From the IMG/VR virus record IMGVR_UViG_3300008459_000249, positions 1 to 30,238 of that record: 30,238 nt of DNA. One strand, given 5' to 3'. A program made the position numbers and the translations under genes. The notes beneath the pieces are model-generated. The model saw only the letters and a list, made by a program, of their open reading frames with translations. It ran no database searches and had not been told where the DNA came from. Source of the DNA: a virus. Positions 22,101 through 27,810 of this stretch are shown piece by piece. Numbering within the stretch: position 1 is the first letter of the stretch; each line of letters opens with the position of its first letter.

Positions 22101-24257
22101 GAATTCAGGATCGGATGCTAGGTTAAAATTGAATAAGATGTCGCCTATGTTATTGATATTTTGATAGGTTAAGGCAAACCCTAATACTGTGTCTACAGAA
22201 CCAACACCTGTTTTATAAGAAAAAATCTTATTACCGGCAAAGGTAGATCCGCTGTATTTTGTAAGATCAGAAAAGCTTACACCGCTGTCGTCAAATATAT
22301 CAAACAACGGAGCCTGATTTACTGCTGTTTTTTCCTGGGCAGCTTTCCAACTTGTTCCATCAAACCAAAATGTTTTAGATTGATTCTGTATTCCTAAATT
22401 AACTGTAACAGTTTCATATTCCACAGGAGAAGAATCTTGAGTTTCTTCTAGGTAAATTTGCTTACGCGGATACTTGAATAATTCAAATTTATGCGTACCT
22501 TCTCCCTTGGCCAATATATCTACTCTTACAGAAAGGTCAGGTTTAGTGTATAATTCGATAGTTACTGCATCAATGACATTTACATAATATACTTGTCTAT
22601 GAGTAAGTCCTGGGACCGAGTCTAATGTAACGTTATTGTAAACTACTCTGCTTTTTACTGTGAGGCCGTGATTAGCACCAAACGTGATAGTGTTTAAAGC
22701 AGGATTAACTTGTGTGGCATCAAACAACAGTTCTGAAGTTTGAGGTGTTACATCAATAAAATTAACTTTATAAATTTTATTTTTTACTAACGAATCGGTG
22801 TCTGCGGTGAACAGGACACGCATACCTTGTATTAGATCTATGCCGTCTATGTTATAGCCAAGGCTTCCTTCGATAGTACTAAAAATGTCTTTGGTAAAAG
22901 TATCAATTACATCAACTGGAGTTTTAGCCGCATGACCGTAGTTGAATAATTTAATACCTGGTCTAAATTCAATAATAGGTCTAGTAGCTCTAAAATTTTG
23001 ATCTAAATTTGGTTCTTCACCTATTACTTGGGCGCTGGCGATAATAACATCTTGATGGAACCAGCGATTATAACGAGACCATGGATTTTGATCAGGACTT
23101 GTTCTACTAATTGTTACATAGTCAGGTCTCACTGGATAAGTTCCAACTTCACTGAACGGCAGTTGATCAAACGGTGTATCATCAAACAATATACTTTTAT
23201 CTGCTGAGAATGTTGATCTTATTTCAAGGGCACGCTCTGCTACTATTCGTATAGCAGTACCAACACCTTCGATATAATATGCGCCGTCGGCGTAATTGCT
23301 AGGAATAACTTCCCCACCAAATCTTACTTTCATTCCGTTACTAACACGCAGACCTTCTGCGGTACCGTTAGGAATAATGTATTCTTTTTTTCCTAAAAAA
23401 TCTGCATTAAGATCAATAACTGTGTTTTCTTCAATATCTAATATTTGAAAGACTCCGCCGGTGTCTACTGAATTTTCACTAACATAGAATAATACGTTTG
23501 GTGCATCAAGTGGTACTTCAAACGTAATAATACCTTCTTGTACTGCAATACCAGTAACTCCTTTAACATATCTATCGTTAGATCCGCCCGATCTTGCTGA
23601 CTTAATACTGAAAGGATGGCCAGGTGCATTAATTTCAAAATTATAAGTTTGACCTCTAAATAATTTTAGTGTTGGATTTCTTGTAAGGCCGTTAGGCGTA
23701 AAAAGATAAGCTACATTATCTGTTTCGTCAACACCTTCAACTGTATAGGTACTTTGTATTGCTTTATCGGCACCAAAAATTGTAATAGTGCTGGGACCAA
23801 ATGGCAACCAATAGTACTGTTGATAATTAACAAACTTATCCCAACAGATATGCGGATCCCATGAATAAAACTCCTGACTGTTTAATCTATTATGGTTACT
23901 TACAATACCGTCATTTGTTTCAATATGATTAATATGATCAATGTAGTCTTTAAAGAATGTTGTATTACCTAGATAGTCTTGAATAATTGCAGCCGGTTCA
24001 AACTGATAATTTTGTCGTACTGTATCTACTGCTGTTACAAAGATGTCATCAGTTTTTACAGCTTTAGCTGTTTGACGGCCCATATAGCCGTTAATTTTTC
24101 TAACACTACCGGGTTGAATAAGTTGATCAAGCGTTGCCTGTAAAAATTTCTTATTACTATTTGTTCTATAATATCTAGGTAATAGATCTGAAGAATTACG
24201 TTTTTCAGAATTTGAAATTGGCAATTTTGGCTCGTTTTGATCATTGGTGAATGCCAT
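10107..24257 (-). CDS. Giant 4716-aa modular baseplate/tail structural protein
   Basis: An uninterrupted frame for a protein of roughly 0.5 MDa. Approximate parts in order: 25-160, a conserved N-terminus (RYYRTNSNKKFLQ to YYWLPFGPS); 186-275, a cupredoxin-like fold; 520-570, a NHGL-type strand repeat; 1215-1290, a Trp/Pro-rich block (YWRGIYKWFF, EPIWWQDVYGPAPY); 1340-1513, a mixed alpha/beta block; 1537-1579 and 1793-1836, CBM5/12-like modules; 2190-2665, an FG-GAP-like propeller with an insert at 2535-2605; 3043-3118, 3433-3508 and 4233-4320, GxGY-type strand repeats; 3286-3366, a helical block with VKPYRTKIREF; 4489-4579, an INGERIEYF-LRRGTLGTG domain. Strand units like VYVNGTRL recur near 801, 1031, 3575, 4061, 4196 and 4606. 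There is no signal peptide. The ATG overlaps the gp6 stop as TAATG, with GGGAG upstream. It follows gp6 and precedes the fibres, the place of T4 genes 7-11, so an outer-baseplate role is likely but inferred. Confidence 0.92.
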   Translation of the reverse strand: MAFTNDQNEPKLPISNSEKRNSSDLLPRYYRTNSNKKFLQATLDQLIQPGSVRKINGYMGRQTAKAVKTDDIFVTAVDTVRQNYQFEPAAIIQDYLGNTTFFKDYIDHINHIETNDGIVSNHNRLNSQEFYSWDPHICWDKFVNYQQYYWLPFGPSTITIFGADKAIQSTYTVEGVDETDNVAYLFTPNGLTRNPTLKLFRGQTYNFEINAPGHPFSIKSARSGGSNDRYVKGVTGIAVQEGIITFEVPLDAPNVLFYVSENSVDTGGVFQILDIEENTVIDLNADFLGKKEYIIPNGTAEGLRVSNGMKVRFGGEVIPSNYADGAYYIEGVGTAIRIVAERALEIRSTFSADKSILFDDTPFDQLPFSEVGTYPVRPDYVTISRTSPDQNPWSRYNRWFHQDVIIASAQVIGEEPNLDQNFRATRPIIEFRPGIKLFNYGHAAKTPVDVIDTFTKDIFSTIEGSLGYNIDGIDLIQGMRVLFTADTDSLVKNKIYKVNFIDVTPQTSELLFDATQVNPALNTITFGANHGLTVKSRVVYNNVTLDSVPGLTHRQVYYVNVIDAVTIELYTKPDLSVRVDILAKGEGTHKFELFKYPRKQIYLEETQDSSPVEYETVTVNLGIQNQSKTFWFDGTSWKAAQEKTAVNQAPLFDIFDDSGVSFSDLTKYSGSTFAGNKIFSYKTGVGSVDTVLGFALTYQNINNIGDILFNFNLASDPEFKYKLGSSLISKSISNGFLKIIDNLDSIKYENGWIKNVLSNVQPIVRTYKNETKTVVDENGVRSTVSIVNDFPLDVFDTKDGLEDLLVKVYVNGTRLIPSKFSIVDDVVYKLVRLTTDAVDSMVTIECFTKKHKNQNGYYKLPINLENNPLNNNIQDFTLGEVIDHVDSIIGNNPLVFFNNGPKAILRDAGRLSEYGTRFVQHTGPMNLSLYHLGNKSANLLKALDTARTDYAQFKRAFIIAASDSGFDAEPRRHVDFILQNMFANKPKSSPYYLSDMFGYTAANRTEYTVLDARTTSYPLSQLFNLKTLSNRAVGVYLNDVQLVHGRDYVFGDTEFVTLLAELSENDIIEVYEYESTDGCFVPPTPSKLGLYPLFEPSIYVDDTYIEPVKVIQGHDGSITIAFDDYRDDLILELEKRIFNNVKVSYDTELFNIFNYIPSYSRENDYTVDEFNSVLSKYFYQWTLNIQEDYSRPLFYDRENAFTYNYRDHVAPDGRLAPAYWRGIYKWFFDTDTPHLTPWESLGFFIEPIWWQDVYGPAPYTSDNLVLWDDLKEGLIREPGKPPRLNKQFARLILDQGPPADTNGILLDPLNAGYVAGLMQNSTDSFYVFGDQGPVEAAWRKSSYYPFALISTILLLKPNDILGRCIDRSRIVKNNTGQLVYSETGLRIRLQDLIFPSVADEVETDRRFTSGLVNYVVEYLTSKNTARLTQYKYDLASLTNKMSTRLGSYTNKEKFKILLDSKTPTSAGGVFVPEENYSVSLNTSSAIRKVIYSGILITRFSNGYEVKGYNTQNPYFIVYKSKLVDRVIKVGGISESFLEWKAGEIYTSGKIVRYNNLYYRAKTTHTASTEFDDRLYARLAELPIIGGREIELKKNFNANNVDKIPYGKRIATVQEVVDIIMGYGAYLEDQGFVFDDFNNNLGTVTNWETSAKEFAFWTTQNWAEGSVLSISPSANKLIFQSQNSVVADLTDNFYTYSVLRVDGQKLDEEFIKVYRNENQFVIEPENTNYGIYGITLHLIQKEHVVVLDNKTLFNDTIYDIEAGYHQERIKVIGYIAAGWTGGFEIKGFIYDEAKIQEWEPWTDYNLGDIVKYKQFYYAAKERIQGVREFNDDTWVILEETPKSQLLPNWDYRAEQFTDFYDLDTDNFDAGQQKVAQHLIGYQKRQYLENIIQNDVSQYKFYQGMIIEKGTQNVLNKLFDVLSADGQESLTFDEEWAFRVGEYGAVDTFDEVEFILDENKFKINPQPVELVDSIDINEKDFVYRYKPTDVYVKPLSYTNNIWPTYTTNRFLRTSGYVRVEDVKATVRSIANVITLNVNDFSNGDYIWAAFESRDWSVYRFSLYDLKVKTVAYENSSKQVTVTSFALPPLAVGDIIGIKGTEKLNGFHKVTVVNGNQFKFVKDVQGWQSFADADTIVTYKVFKQRSPHITTLNSYLPDEFKPNELAWIDSNQAGNYIVYKNNPVYRKDNLVNLEPANSFNFGRCIAIDGSGNLAAVATAEYVALYQKGSSDNSWSLFDRITDVVATTLKFSHDGSWLAVGVPTHDSDKGQVQIYFRQKSGTFEINATLIGQTAGDKFGSSLAWSTTGNEYRLFVAATGYTSNTGRAYYYNYTNVGWSAGTSIPAPAGISTNEYFGFDIACSNTGKILVISAPGDGLNSGQVFVYEFNSGYTSPVSFLGLNQERLGQSVALSNDGLTLAIGAARTDVNGKADVGEIRIYKYINTGFVHDPAAGIGQVLRSPREYRSEQFGTDIGFLNDDKSLYSYSVSSGIDATLFDSNSTTFDSNLTVFERTSNENKIDIFDLLDSTFIFGETITPTSDAAFVGSISGTTLTVTDVTLGRIEVGATIYGSNLTPVKIISNGTGLGLTGTYTIAGTRTFVSGSLTARRIVNITSISGYKNTLLLSFAAESDIDRVVSSINYTSSGRVYSYVKSASESSWQKHYEQIPSVDVTKIKKVYLYSTETGKLIKYLDVVDPIYGKIPGIADQEIKYKTYFDPANYSVGTDSVNVDETANWTKSVVGALWWDLSTARFTDPQSGDVNYRTTNWNEAHPFASIDVYEWVESSILPSQWNKLSGTDKGLSQGITGTTKYDDSVYSVKKRYDSVSQTFKETYYFWVKNKTTVPNVEGRNLTALDVAKIIADPTSYGYSYIAFTGPNSFSLVNCKKYLNAKNVAVNIQYWKSEYKESNYHSEWKLLSTNRSTEIPYAIEQKWFHSLVGRDENGRLVPDISLPEKKRYGIEFRPRQGMFANRIEALKQFVERVNMILKDKLLADDYDLSALQKFEMQPTVVSGLWDQKIDTEEELRFVQTTLIRQAVITPVLLNGRIVSANIVDSGKNYGRLKVYKVDVNNDPLSWYGPSLTVTGSGQGAALKSVIDAEGKIIEILIENSGEGYSSGTRIVVRNFCVLVQSDSTNNDTWTIYTWDPINRIWSKIKSQSYDVRKYWSYINWYGSYTDPTTGIVETYNEFTKIDYLVNNTYELITTEIPIGSIVKVANLGSGGWVLFKKIAQSFYLTENNYVVVGRQNGSIQFSSSLYKFATNTLGYDGPLYDTFSFDGNPESELRIILNTLKSKILVDELQGEYLKLFFAGVRYALTEQIYVDWAFKTSFVKGQHNVGELKQKVTYNSDNLEFFEEYIKEVKPYRTKIREFVSNYNAIDPSKTFISDFDLLPTVTENYQIQNKSIIVGEDGVVTSQTTNLDNLDYFNNFTVKNIGFSLIEIKILDAGNGYVTPPVVKITGVGVSTNENNQKLVTINPTAKAYISNGKINRIEITNYGGYFSKAPTVEIKGGLSSTGTQAKAIAVIGNPLIRSNQITVKFDRISGTYLLADLIENETFSGNIISGSKTQFPLRWSPEIEYGKSFVTINGVELLRSDYKLSTVTSTNRGYTSYSGLITFTSAPAAGSVITIEYTKNFNHLSATDRINYYYNPVTGQFGKDLDQLMQGVDYGGATISGIDLGINYGWNAVPWGVGLWDNYNPKFTDYISTVTQSGITEFRLPYVPSNNQQVNIYVSRFNVSLIDSITVFNSESNAVKIVTQEDHKLDLGATIIIEGIVKADPSDPDPNCNGIHTVKRLVSGKEFIIILENTPQLGIGGYVWGNKYDTPVRIDDPYYNTPLQTNTDAVMLTFTGNNAFDIINVPTSVNLQLREIQTTVYAGKYGDRIIFRKQESDGSYPMDEDTYDTQLSGGLFANGALTSATGLAPDDIVLDGDDFVSVERNGGTEELVPGQINDTLSVKVYHRPSGGCPNIMFKNHVADGASTGYLIGQYFGNATSVIVKIDDQIKKIEDDYTINYQNNKIEFTTIPSTNQIISIISIGFVSSDMLDTDYFVGDGVTKEFITKAGWFATATAIVLVNGEPAEYSLFSTDDEYTDKIDQSWRSRVGIQFATPPAVGAVINYIIDSGNIENNATIVKSEEIVYLTGQSTYNLSNRIGTTKPYDQNVLVKQGQNFLTPRAADYFTMTNNLLSYSLKDHKYDPSLINTNDVKVYIDEKELVQGPDFNVELDYTIFTYEVEKDSVVPNGGTGYAVGNIIDAVGGDQGISGSPVKLEVTRINQFTGEIQDVIVVGLGVYVTPPASPFAITGGSGTGGTITANFVVRANPPNITVILNQTTYQEGKDFVVVIDNTGDYTTTTNSITFKNTYPNQTKFEVISFYNHNILDVERTVDTLVPIIQVAPGTPDFYELAGKLGGNFRLRKTAVSGDFVWVIKNNKLLSNNIDYYLEKDHITIRLKDYLLDTDAVQIIAFTNTVVHESFGYMQFKDILNRVHYKRLNKNKATSLTENLYQGDNTISVADSSKLDDPNPAKNIPGIIEINGERIEYFIKTGNKLSQLRRGTLGTGLPTYHEAGSIIQGIGASETIPYKDTEVIKTGNAIDDPLLYSQGILELPYIPKLNEIEVFVGGRRLRKSEYTEYLNTEYPYSPEGDQTVVKEFNTTGTTRLQLTALPIKTLTNGAKVELKVVVVKKQGRLWNDLGQRLAKSTNTVANFLKDTPSVWPNKYQDKY
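10111..10118 (-). promoter_or_regulatory. Candidate late promoter GATAAATA at end of giant gene
   Basis: The minus strand reads GATAAATA, fitting the NATAAATA late consensus described for T4-like cyanophages. It overlaps the last codons (Asp-Lys-Tyr) of the giant gene. Transcription from it would start near 10104 and give the 179-residue gene a leader of about 80 bases holding the hairpin at 10060-10077. The match is coding as well, so chance is possible. Confidence 0.4.
16260..17705 (-). other. FG-GAP-like beta-propeller region of the giant protein
   Basis: Residues of about 2190-2665 contain repeated units of the form FG-x-(S)-(I/V)-A-x-(D/T)-G-x-x-LA-(V/I)-x-A followed by G-x-V-x-(I/V)-Y. 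Visible blade starts are FGRCIAIDGSG, LKFSHDGSWLAVG, FGSSLAWSTTG, FGFDIACSNTG, LGQSVALSNDG and FGTDIGFLNDD; closing strands include GQVQIYF, GRAYYYN, GQVFVYEF, GEIRIYKY and KIDIFDL. A further strand set with GRVYSYVKS and SSWQKHYEQI would make seven. This is the FG-GAP_2 / integrin-type pattern, in most units without the calcium-binding DxDxDG loop. Such propellers usually bind proteins or glycans. Confidence 0.7.
16444..16654 (-). other. Small repeat domain inserted in the propeller
   Basis: Residues of about 2535-2605 read AAFVGSISGTTLTVTDV, GRIEVGATIYGSNL and GTGLGLTGTYTI. This is a strand-rich unit of a type I recognise from many phage fibre and adhesin proteins, unrelated to the FG-GAP units on either side. 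It falls between the sixth and the proposed seventh blade. An inserted, separately acquired domain is the simplest reading. Confidence 0.6.
18751..18880 (-). other. Second CBM5/12-like module of the giant protein
   Basis: Residues of about 1793-1836 show the chitin-binding type 3 pattern: W-x-x-W, then YNLGDIVKYKQFYYAA, and a closing DDTWVIL. The spacing of Trp, Tyr, Gly-Asp and Tyr-Tyr matches the small CBM5/12 fold. These modules also occur as generic structural units in phage tail proteins, so carbohydrate binding is possible but not shown. Confidence 0.5.
19522..19650 (-). other. First CBM5/12-like module of the giant protein
   Basis: Residues of about 1537-1579 read LEWKAGEIYTSGKIVRYNN, LYYRAKTTHTAS and FDDRLYARL. 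This follows the same W, Y-x-x-G-x-x-V-x-Y-x-x-x-Y-Y-x-A pattern as the second copy about 256 residues later. The paired arrangement supports a genuine repeated module. Confidence 0.5.
23434..23700 (-). other. Cupredoxin-like domain with lost copper ligands
   Basis: Residues of about 186-275 follow the pattern of cupredoxin-like domains of aquatic phage structural proteins: FRGQTYNFEINAPGHPFSI, GIAVQEGIITFEVPLDAPN, LFYV and TGGVFQI. The first ligand-type histidine is present (His214 in GHPF). The usual C-x-x-H-x-x-M loop reads S260-E-N-S263-V-D-T266, so Cys, His and Met are all replaced. The fold is probably kept as a structural element without copper. Confidence 0.6.
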
Positions 24258-27200
24258 TAGTTACTCCCTGAGCTGTTTACAGACTGTTTGCTTGCCAGTG
24301 TTGATTCAACGGCAATTTGACCTGCACTTTTAATTTTACTTGCAGTAATAGCTGTTATAATTTCTATATCATCTATTGTAGCGCCATTGATGAATAATTG
24401 ATCTTTTTCGCTTCTTATTTCATATAAGCTACCAAAACTTAAATCACTTTGTTTTGGCACAACAATAAAGTTTACAATGTTTGGTGAAAGTCTATTCATT
24501 ACATAAGTTGACAACTCGCTAAAATAGAAATTGTCTCCAAATTCCCAATTTTCTAAACTAAAGAATTCAGCTATGGCTGTAAGAACTCTAGATTTAATAT
24601 CGTTATCACTGATAACAATTTCATCATTCTTAACAACCTTAAATGTAGCCTGTACATCTGAAGTAGCTTTGCTACCAAATAAAACTTTATACTTTACAGG
24701 ATGATAGATAATTTCATCGCTGATAGATTTAATTTTGTTTAATTCAGGACTTAACAAATTAAACAATTCATCACTGCTAGGAGCTAAAGGCTCTACAGTT
24801 TTTGAACCGTTTATATATTGGCGATATTGAATGTCATACTCTTTGGTCAACACATAGATATCAATTAGATTTGTTAATCCAGGATCAATTCTTGCTTCGT
24901 AGTCAGCGTTATGAATGTATTGAAATTTTAATCCGCTTCTTCCTGCATAGACTTTATAATTTAAACTAGGTTCAAATACATCATCTGCATTTAATTGTGC
25001 AACAAAATTTTCTTCAACAAAATAAAAATAACTGCCTAACTTTTGTAGGTCTCCAGAGCTTACAGATAGTTTATTCTGACGAATTAAAATTTTATCATCA
25101 TCGTTTGATATAAATCTGTAGTCTTCTTGTCCCTGTGTTATTACGTACTTTTCTAATACAATAAATTGATTCTTTACAGGAGGAATAGTCACTGTTGGAA
25201 CTATCTCTTCGAACAAATTAGGATTATCAACTATACCGTCATCGTCACTGTCGCTGAATGTGATTTGAATTTTTTTAGTGTCAATGTATCCGTCAAGTCC
25301 TTTAAACTCTTCGGTAACTTCCCAGTCTCTATCATAGGTAAAAGATGTAATGTTGTTTGGCTGTGTGTTTATACTTAAAATTTTAATTTTGTCTTTGACC
25401 ACTGTGTTAGTTCTTGAATCATAAATTTTATCACTAGAATCAAAATAGAATCTTACCTGCTGGTTGCTTTCAAAGATATATCTAACTAATCGAGAAGTAA
25501 CTGTGTATTGCTCGCTGTCTGTGTTAAACAACAGCAACCAACTTGAATCAACATTTTGATTTGTTGCGTCGCCTGCTCGTCCTAGACTGAACACGTTAAT
25601 TGTGTTTAGGTTACTGCTGATAATAATTTTCCAAGAACGTGATTCTGAATCATATCGTAGACCAAATGATTTATTTGCAAAAATTAAATCAACCATAGAA
25701 GCTACTGTGGCACTGTCTAGTGCAGTTTTCCATGCTGGAATAATTTCTTCTAACTGAGGAGCTGTCTGCAACTCAGTGGTTGATGTTGTTTTGTTGTAAG
25801 CTGAAGGAATAATATCGTTGAGTACAATAGGACCAGAACCGTCTACTAGTTCACCGGTGCCACCAGAAGTACCATCACCTGAAATTGCCACTACCTTTGT
25901 CCACAAAATTTGTGTTGCGTTAGTACTTGTTGGATTGCCCAACACTAATTTATTATTATTTGATTTATCAAAGTAATAGTTTGCCGGAGCTCTAAATTTT
26001 AACAACGATCCAACAGTGATGTACTTTAGTGTGTTAGTACCAGTGGCAAATGTTCCTACTTTCTGTATTGTAGTTGTGATGTCATCTTTAAAATAACCAG
26101 TAACTTGATTAGTATCAGAAGTTTTAATAATCCATTTAATACCTAATTCAGAAGTATTTGGTCTGTCAAATTTACTATAATAAAAATGTTTTAAGTTTGT
26201 TAATTTTAAATTATCAGTAACTTGATTATAAATTACAGCTTCAATGTCTGTTCTAGTTGCATAAGAAAATTTAAAACTGTCAATGTATTCTTGTTTGTAA
26301 ACAATGCCGTCGTCAGCAAATAAATTTGTCTTTGAATATTTGCCTGTAGGATCAACTAGATCAAAATAGCGACTGATGCCACTGGCTGATCTATTAACTG
26401 CTTTAATTTTACCAATTTGTTGACTTACGCTTAATGGGCTAATGTTATAGTCCTCAGCAGTAATCATTCTGTTCTGCGTATAATAAGTTGCAGGAGCACG
26501 AGCTTTGATGTTGTCGTTGGTTTCAGCAGGACTTGAATTAGACACTGAACTTTGTAATCCTAAAGTTACTGTCATTGTCTCAAGCTGTCCGGTGTTGCTT
26601 ACATAAGGAATATCAATTGTGATATTTTTTACATCTTTAGGATTGATAGTATAATTTAATCCGTTACTTGTTCTATAATATACTCTAAAAGTTCCTAGAG
26701 GTAAATTACCAAATACACCATCACTGAACACTAGACTAATTTTGTCGTTGGCTCTAGTGACTACACCGTAGATATTTCGTATGCTTTTGTTTAAACTATT
26801 ATAGATAATATTGTTGCCTTCAAAGCTAGGAACTTGTGCCCAGTATTCGTTTTCAATACCGTTTTGATCTAACTTATAAAGCCAAACATCGTTATTGTTG
26901 ATGTTAACTGCATCAACATCTACTGTTTCGTCGGTAGCAGGCTGTGTAACTGCAAAAGTACCTTGATTTAATGTGCCCTGTCTAAAATGTAGGAAAAATC
27001 CTGTGTTAGAGCTGCCATTGCCTTTGCCGTCATCTCTGTAGATAAAACTTAAACGATTAGCAATACTTGGAGGTTCTTCATAGATTTCAGACTCGCCACT
27101 AAACGCTGTACTTACTACTTCAAATGTCATGCTACGACCGTCTACTGTTTTAGTAAAACTATAAACAGGTACATCAGTATTAGCACCTTGGAATCTATAT

Positions 27201-27757
27201 TGTTCGCTAGGTATACCGTAGATTGTGTCTTTTGCATCAGGATTGCCAAACTTTCGTGTTGCTGGCAAGGCTGCATTTATTATTTTGATAAACTGATCGT
27301 ACCAGTTAGGGTTTGCAGGATCGTTCCAGCTAATTGTCTGCCCTGTTAAATTTCTGCCGTTGCTGTCGTAGACAATCTGTGTTGTACTTACTGAAGTAAA
27401 CTTTAAAAACCCGCTAGCAGGCACATTTCTTTTGGCTTTATAACTTAATAATCTAGCTAGACGTAGCACTGACTCGCGGCGTTCTGCCAGCTCTAGGAAG
27501 TTTTCTCGAGCATTTAGATCCGTGCGGAAACTTATGCTTTGTCCTAAAAAGGCTATAAGATCAATTAGAGCAAGGTACTCAGAACTTTCAATGTAATCAT
27601 TAAAATCTTCAGGATAGTTTTCACGGATGTAACTGATCATTACCCTGCGAAGGTTTTCAAAGTCGTAGCTTTGAAAATCTGCGTTTTGAAAACTTTGGTA
27701 AATTCTTTTCCAGTCTTCTGCTACTAAAAGTCTATTTTGGCGATCGGTTGCTGACAT
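24257..27757 (-). CDS. gp6: Baseplate wedge protein gp6, enlarged (1166 aa)
   Basis: The N-terminal part (about residues 25-125) has the gp6/baseplate-J type helical start: FENLRRVMISYIRENYPEDF, YLALIDLIAFLGQSISFRTD and ARENFLELAERRESVLRLA. Around residues 380-440 come NYTINPKDVKNITI and ETNDNIKARAPATYYTQNRMITAEDY, the Baseplate_J core. The C-terminus (about 1092-1132) has NFIVVPKQSDLSFGSLYEI and IDDIEIITAITASKIK, characteristic of T4 gp6. gp6 dimers join neighbouring wedges into the inner baseplate ring around the hub. T4 gp6 has 660 residues; the extra 500 lie mainly between residues 500 and 1050, in strand-rich sequence I cannot assign. The ATG (27755-27757) is preceded by GGGAAA, a 53-base gap and an AATAAATA motif. 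Its stop overlaps the start of the giant gene, so the two products are probably made in linked amounts. Confidence 0.93.
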   Translation of the reverse strand: MSATDRQNRLLVAEDWKRIYQSFQNADFQSYDFENLRRVMISYIRENYPEDFNDYIESSEYLALIDLIAFLGQSISFRTDLNARENFLELAERRESVLRLARLLSYKAKRNVPASGFLKFTSVSTTQIVYDSNGRNLTGQTISWNDPANPNWYDQFIKIINAALPATRKFGNPDAKDTIYGIPSEQYRFQGANTDVPVYSFTKTVDGRSMTFEVVSTAFSGESEIYEEPPSIANRLSFIYRDDGKGNGSSNTGFFLHFRQGTLNQGTFAVTQPATDETVDVDAVNINNNDVWLYKLDQNGIENEYWAQVPSFEGNNIIYNSLNKSIRNIYGVVTRANDKISLVFSDGVFGNLPLGTFRVYYRTSNGLNYTINPKDVKNITIDIPYVSNTGQLETMTVTLGLQSSVSNSSPAETNDNIKARAPATYYTQNRMITAEDYNISPLSVSQQIGKIKAVNRSASGISRYFDLVDPTGKYSKTNLFADDGIVYKQEYIDSFKFSYATRTDIEAVIYNQVTDNLKLTNLKHFYYSKFDRPNTSELGIKWIIKTSDTNQVTGYFKDDITTTIQKVGTFATGTNTLKYITVGSLLKFRAPANYYFDKSNNNKLVLGNPTSTNATQILWTKVVAISGDGTSGGTGELVDGSGPIVLNDIIPSAYNKTTSTTELQTAPQLEEIIPAWKTALDSATVASMVDLIFANKSFGLRYDSESRSWKIIISSNLNTINVFSLGRAGDATNQNVDSSWLLLFNTDSEQYTVTSRLVRYIFESNQQVRFYFDSSDKIYDSRTNTVVKDKIKILSINTQPNNITSFTYDRDWEVTEEFKGLDGYIDTKKIQITFSDSDDDGIVDNPNLFEEIVPTVTIPPVKNQFIVLEKYVITQGQEDYRFISNDDDKILIRQNKLSVSSGDLQKLGSYFYFVEENFVAQLNADDVFEPSLNYKVYAGRSGLKFQYIHNADYEARIDPGLTNLIDIYVLTKEYDIQYRQYINGSKTVEPLAPSSDELFNLLSPELNKIKSISDEIIYHPVKYKVLFGSKATSDVQATFKVVKNDEIVISDNDIKSRVLTAIAEFFSLENWEFGDNFYFSELSTYVMNRLSPNIVNFIVVPKQSDLSFGSLYEIRSEKDQLFINGATIDDIEIITAITASKIKSAGQIAVESTLASKQSVNSSGSN

Positions 27758-27778
27758 ATCTGTTTCCCATTATACAGA

Positions 27779-27786
27779 TATTTATT
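27779..27786 (-). promoter_or_regulatory. Candidate late promoter AATAAATA upstream of gp6
   Basis: The minus strand reads AATAAATA, fitting the NATAAATA late consensus of T4-like cyanophages. It lies in the 53-base gap between the gp25 stop (27811) and the gp6 ATG (27755-27757), 22 bases before the ATG. This is nearly the same distance as for the exact TATAAATA before the 594-residue fibre. It would start a transcript for gp6 and the giant gene. Confidence 0.6.
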
Positions 27787-27810
27787 GAAATTTATTATGT
27801 GAGTATTTAA

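Noticed and set aside
24056-24244. 62-residue minus-strand frame inside the start of the giant gene
   Set aside because: It overlaps the conserved N-terminus of the giant protein in another frame and lacks its own ribosome binding site signal or recognisable product.
27769-27774. TATAAT upstream of gp6 as a sigma70 -10 element
   Set aside because: No acceptable -35 hexamer lies 16-18 bases upstream, and the AATAAATA next to it explains the AT-rich stretch better.
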